A stretch of 64,000 bases of DNA from Arthrobacter sp. Soil736 (GTDB lineage: Bacteria > Actinomycetota > Actinomycetes > Actinomycetales > Micrococcaceae): positions 46,295 through 110,294 of the forward strand of contig NZ_LMSB01000008.1 in NCBI RefSeq assembly GCF_001428005.1. The letters are read 5' to 3'. Positions 61,947 through 64,000 of this stretch are shown here, in pieces. How positions within the stretch are numbered: position 1 is the stretch's first letter; the number at the start of each line of letters is the position of its first letter. Position numbers and translations under genes: made by a program. A model generated the notes under the pieces. That model was not told the DNA's origin. It was given only the letters and a program-made list of their open reading frames with translations, and made no database searches.

Positions 61947-63029
61947 TTAGCGGGTGCTGCCGGAGAGGAGGCCGCGGCGCTGGAGCAGGCGCTTCTCGAT
62001 CGGCGCGAAGACGAGGAGTTCGATCAGGATGCCGACGGCCAGGATCAGCAGGATCGCGGACATCACGATGGTCATGTCGGCGAGGTCGCGGCCCTGGTTC
62101 AGCATGGAGCCGAGGCCGAAGCCGATGGTGCCGCCAACCGCGATGATTTCCGCGGCCATGAGCGAACGCCAGGAGAACGCCCAGCCCTGCTTGAGCCCGC
62201 TGAGATACCCGGGAAGGGCCGCGGGAAGGATGATCTGCACGGCCATCTGCAGGCGTGAGGCGCCCAGCACCGTGCCGACGCTGCGGTACTGCGGCGGGAT
62301 CTGGTCCACGCCGGAAATCAGGCCGTTGATGATGGACGGAATGGCGCCCATGAACACCACGAAATACACAGTGGCGTCCGTGAGGCCGAACCAGATGATG
62401 GCCGCGGGCACCCAGGCCACGGACGGCAGCACCTGGAGCCCGGAGATGAGCGGACCGAAGGCCCGGCGCAGCGGAGCCACCTGGGCCAGCAGCAGTCCGA
62501 CTGGCGTGGCGATAGCAACGCTGATGAGGAAGCCCAGGAGCCCGCGCTGCAGAGATGTCCACACGGCTTCCTGCAGCGATCCCTCTGCCCAGAGCGTGCC
62601 GAACTGCTCCGCCACATCGAACGGGCCGGGCACCAGGTCGCGGCGCTTGAGGCCGAGCGAGACGTAGGCCTGCCAGATGATGATGAGCACCACGACGGCG
62701 GCCACCGGCAGCAGGATGCGGCTCCAGTCGACGCGCGCCTTGCGGATGGCGTCCGACTGCAGCGAGTCCAGCCCGGATTCGAGTTCGCGAAGGTCCGCGG
62801 AGCCGGTGGAGGACCGGGTCAGGGCGGCGTGCACCTTGCGCGTCTCTTCGTGCTCGCTGACTGAGCCTGCCGAATCGTGGTCGCTGATTGAGCTTGCCGA
62901 AATCCGGGTCCCGGCAGGCTCGACCAGCGGGGACTCGACAGGCTCGACCAGCGGGGACTCTGCAGGCTCGACCAGCGGGGACTCGGTTGCCCGGGGCGTC
63001 TCGGCCACGGGAGATGAATTATTTGGCAT
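61947..63029 (-). CDS. ssuC: Sulfonate-type ABC transporter permease, with a repeat-derived N-terminal extension
   Basis: 360 aa. The permease body (from about residue 105) is a normal SsuC/TauC-type BPD_transp_1 protein with six helices and the EAA loop (GASRLQMAVQIILPAALPGYLSGLKQGWAFSWRSLMAAE). The first 60 residues are unusual: three 8-residue repeats of ESPLVEPA (DNA repeats at 62913-62984), then SDHDSAGSVSEHEE, from repeat-family-C DNA. The ATG at 63029 overlaps the ssuB stop (63019), so coupling supports this start. Role: import of alkanesulfonates or taurine as sulfur source. Confidence 0.92.
   Translation of the reverse strand: MPNNSSPVAETPRATESPLVEPAESPLVEPVESPLVEPAGTRISASSISDHDSAGSVSEHEETRKVHAALTRSSTGSADLRELESGLDSLQSDAIRKARVDWSRILLPVAAVVVLIIIWQAYVSLGLKRRDLVPGPFDVAEQFGTLWAEGSLQEAVWTSLQRGLLGFLISVAIATPVGLLLAQVAPLRRAFGPLISGLQVLPSVAWVPAAIIWFGLTDATVYFVVFMGAIPSIINGLISGVDQIPPQYRSVGTVLGASRLQMAVQIILPAALPGYLSGLKQGWAFSWRSLMAAEIIAVGGTIGFGLGSMLNQGRDLADMTIVMSAILLILAVGILIELLVFAPIEKRLLQRRGLLSGSTR
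62913..62984 (-). repeat. Three 24-bp tandem repeats inside ssuC
   Basis: Units at 62913, 62937 and 62961 each contain CAGGCTCGACCAGCGGGGA, period 24 bases, so the frame is kept and each encodes ESPLVEPx. The core is that of family C (see 44133-44201). Bases 62860-62910 hold two more degraded units in opposite orientation. Confidence 0.9.
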
Positions 63030-63744
63030 GGCGGCGGATCTCCTCTCGCAGCCGGGCGGTGATGACCCCGGTCAGCTGTCCGGCAAGACCGGCGTCGGTA
63101 CGGTGTTCCTCGGTGACGTTCCATTCCTGCACCACGCGGCCGGGCCGGGAGGACAGCAGGAGCACGCGCTGGCCGAGGCGGACAGCCTCGCGGACGTTGT
63201 GCGTCACGAACACGATGGTGCGGCCGGTTTCCTTCCAGATGCGTTCGAGTTCGTCGTGCAGCAGGTCGCGGGTGATGGCGTCCAGGGCGGCGAACGGCTC
63301 GTCCATGAGGAGCAGCTGCCGGTCCTGTGCGAGCGAACGGGCCAGGGCAACGCGCTGGCGCATGCCGCCGGAGAGCTCGTGCGGACGCTTGTCCCCGGCC
63401 TCGGCCAGGTGCACGAGGTCCAGCAGTTCGCCGGCCTTGGTGCGGCGCTCGGCCTTGCCCACGCCACGCAGCTTCAGCGCCAGCTCCACGTTCTCCCGGG
63501 CGGTGAGCCAGGGGAACAGCGCGGAGTCCTGGAACATGAAGGCGGCGCCGTCGCTGGGCACCTCAAGAGCGCCCGACGTCGGGACCTCCAGTCCCGCCAT
63601 GATGTTCAGCAGGGTGGACTTGCCGCAGCCGGACGCACCGAGGAGGGCGACGAACTCGCCCTTGCCGATGGTGGCGTTGACGTCGTCCAGCACCGGGGCG
63701 CCGTCGCCGAAGCGTTTGCCCAGGTTTTCCAGTACGACTGGCAT
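63019..63744 (-). CDS. ssuB: Sulfonate-type ABC transporter ATP-binding protein
   Basis: 241 aa. Walker A GASGCGKST, Q-loop MFQDSALFPW, signature LSGGMRQRVALARSL, Walker B LLLMDEPFAALD and the H-loop VTHNVREAV are all intact. The C-terminus resembles SsuB/TauB. ATG at 63744; the stop overlaps ssuC by 11 bases. The partial substrate-binding gene lies beyond it. Confidence 0.95.
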   Translation of the reverse strand: MPVVLENLGKRFGDGAPVLDDVNATIGKGEFVALLGASGCGKSTLLNIMAGLEVPTSGALEVPSDGAAFMFQDSALFPWLTARENVELALKLRGVGKAERRTKAGELLDLVHLAEAGDKRPHELSGGMRQRVALARSLAQDRQLLLMDEPFAALDAITRDLLHDELERIWKETGRTIVFVTHNVREAVRLGQRVLLLSSRPGRVVQEWNVTEEHRTDAGLAGQLTGVITARLREEIRRHAK

Positions 63745-63796
63745 GGTCCCGTCCTTTGTTCGTGGTGTTCGGAGTGCGGTGGAGCGCGGGCTGCGG

Positions 63797-64000
63797 CTAG
63801 TCCTGGCCCAGCCCTGCTGCCGAGGTCTTTTCCTCGGATACGGAATTCAGCGTGGTGAGGTCGAGGAGGCCGTTGATGTCGGCCTTTTTAGTGGTGCCGG
63901 CGTCCACGCCGTCCTGCAGGAGCTTGGTGAAGGTTCCGGCCAGCGGGTCAACGGTGAACACGATGTTCTTCAGCGAGCGGTCGATGACGTCCTGCGGCAG
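63797..64000 (-). CDS. ssuA: Sulfonate-type ABC transporter substrate-binding protein (partial, C-terminal end)
   Basis: Only the last 67 codons are in the window: LPQDVIDRSLKNIVFT at the edge, then a loop ending with LTTLNSVSEEKTSAAGLGQD. The fold tail matches SsuA-type lipoproteins. It precedes ssuB by 52 bases, so the order is ssuA-ssuB-ssuC on the minus strand. Assignment rests on the neighbours as much as on this fragment. Confidence 0.8.
   Translation of the reverse strand: MPQDVIDRSLKNIVFTVDPLAGTFTKLLQDGVDAGTTKKADINGLLDLTTLNSVSEEKTSAAGLGQD

Overview
The window is chromosomal DNA from a high-GC actinobacterium of the Micrococcaceae, most like Arthrobacter or Pseudarthrobacter. Supporting signs are strong G/C third-position bias, many GTG starts, several genes that look leaderless (TANNNT about 6-7 nt before the start codon), Fur/IdeR-type iron control, a DUF6541 membrane protein, and mostly simple metabolic islands each with its own regulator. 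This placement is inference from gene content; no 16S gene is present.

Layout. 1-2309: end of a urea amidolyase operon (urea carboxylase biotin domain, allophanate hydrolase). 2310-5300: a decayed, foreign-looking stretch with remnants of an MmyB-like regulator and an ATP-dependent DNA ligase, then a divergent TetR/SDR pair around one palindromic operator. 5270-10556: a small protein, then an alanine island (alanine dehydrogenase, D-Ala/Gly-type permease, alanine racemase). 10614-11039: serine-recombinase remnant and tRNA-Tyr. 11155-15325: small protein, YajQ, and an iron-boxed efeO-efeB-GNAT operon without efeU. 15475-19741: HtpX, an MFS exporter, Fur-type regulator and catalase. 19879-25441: pyruvyl-transferase-like protein plus DUF6541 protein, DUF2461 protein, amino-acid permease. 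25676-31180: a very large secreted animal-type heme peroxidase with RTX, FnIII and Ig-like repeats. 31420-36115: ethanol/acetaldehyde oxidation operon (aldehyde dehydrogenase, AdhP, DUF779) with a GAF regulator and palindromic sites. 36323-42511: VOC protein, SigJ-like sigma factor, ferredoxin-NADP reductase paralogue 1, a topoisomerase IB pseudogene, RarD, a double universal stress protein. 42738-47241: GABA/putrescine catabolism with a divergent PucR regulator. 47267-51835: CYTH-CHAD protein, CynX-type MFS transporter plus FCD regulator, membrane protein. 52057-52094: a 38-nt C homopolymer. 52136-57289: acetoacetate/short-chain fatty acid island (thiolase, CoA-transferase B, AtoE, CoA-transferase A) with an IclR regulator and two matching palindromes. 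57286-58182: IS5-type and DUF1206 remnants around a small intact gene. 58418-64000: ferredoxin-NADP reductase paralogue 2, siroheme synthase, a monooxygenase-like protein and the ssuBCA sulfonate transporter, a plausible sulfur-assimilation neighbourhood.

The least ordinary material is non-genic. Several families of intergenic palindromic repeats recur. One hairpin family occurs at about 37.75, 41.5-41.66 and 42.65 kb and forms the last codons of rarD. Another forms inverted copies on both sides of fpr paralogue 2. A third appears as spacer DNA upstream of gabT and as an in-frame 8-residue tandem repeat at the start of SsuC. I saw no CRISPR array, prophage, secondary-metabolite cluster or recognisable new defence system.
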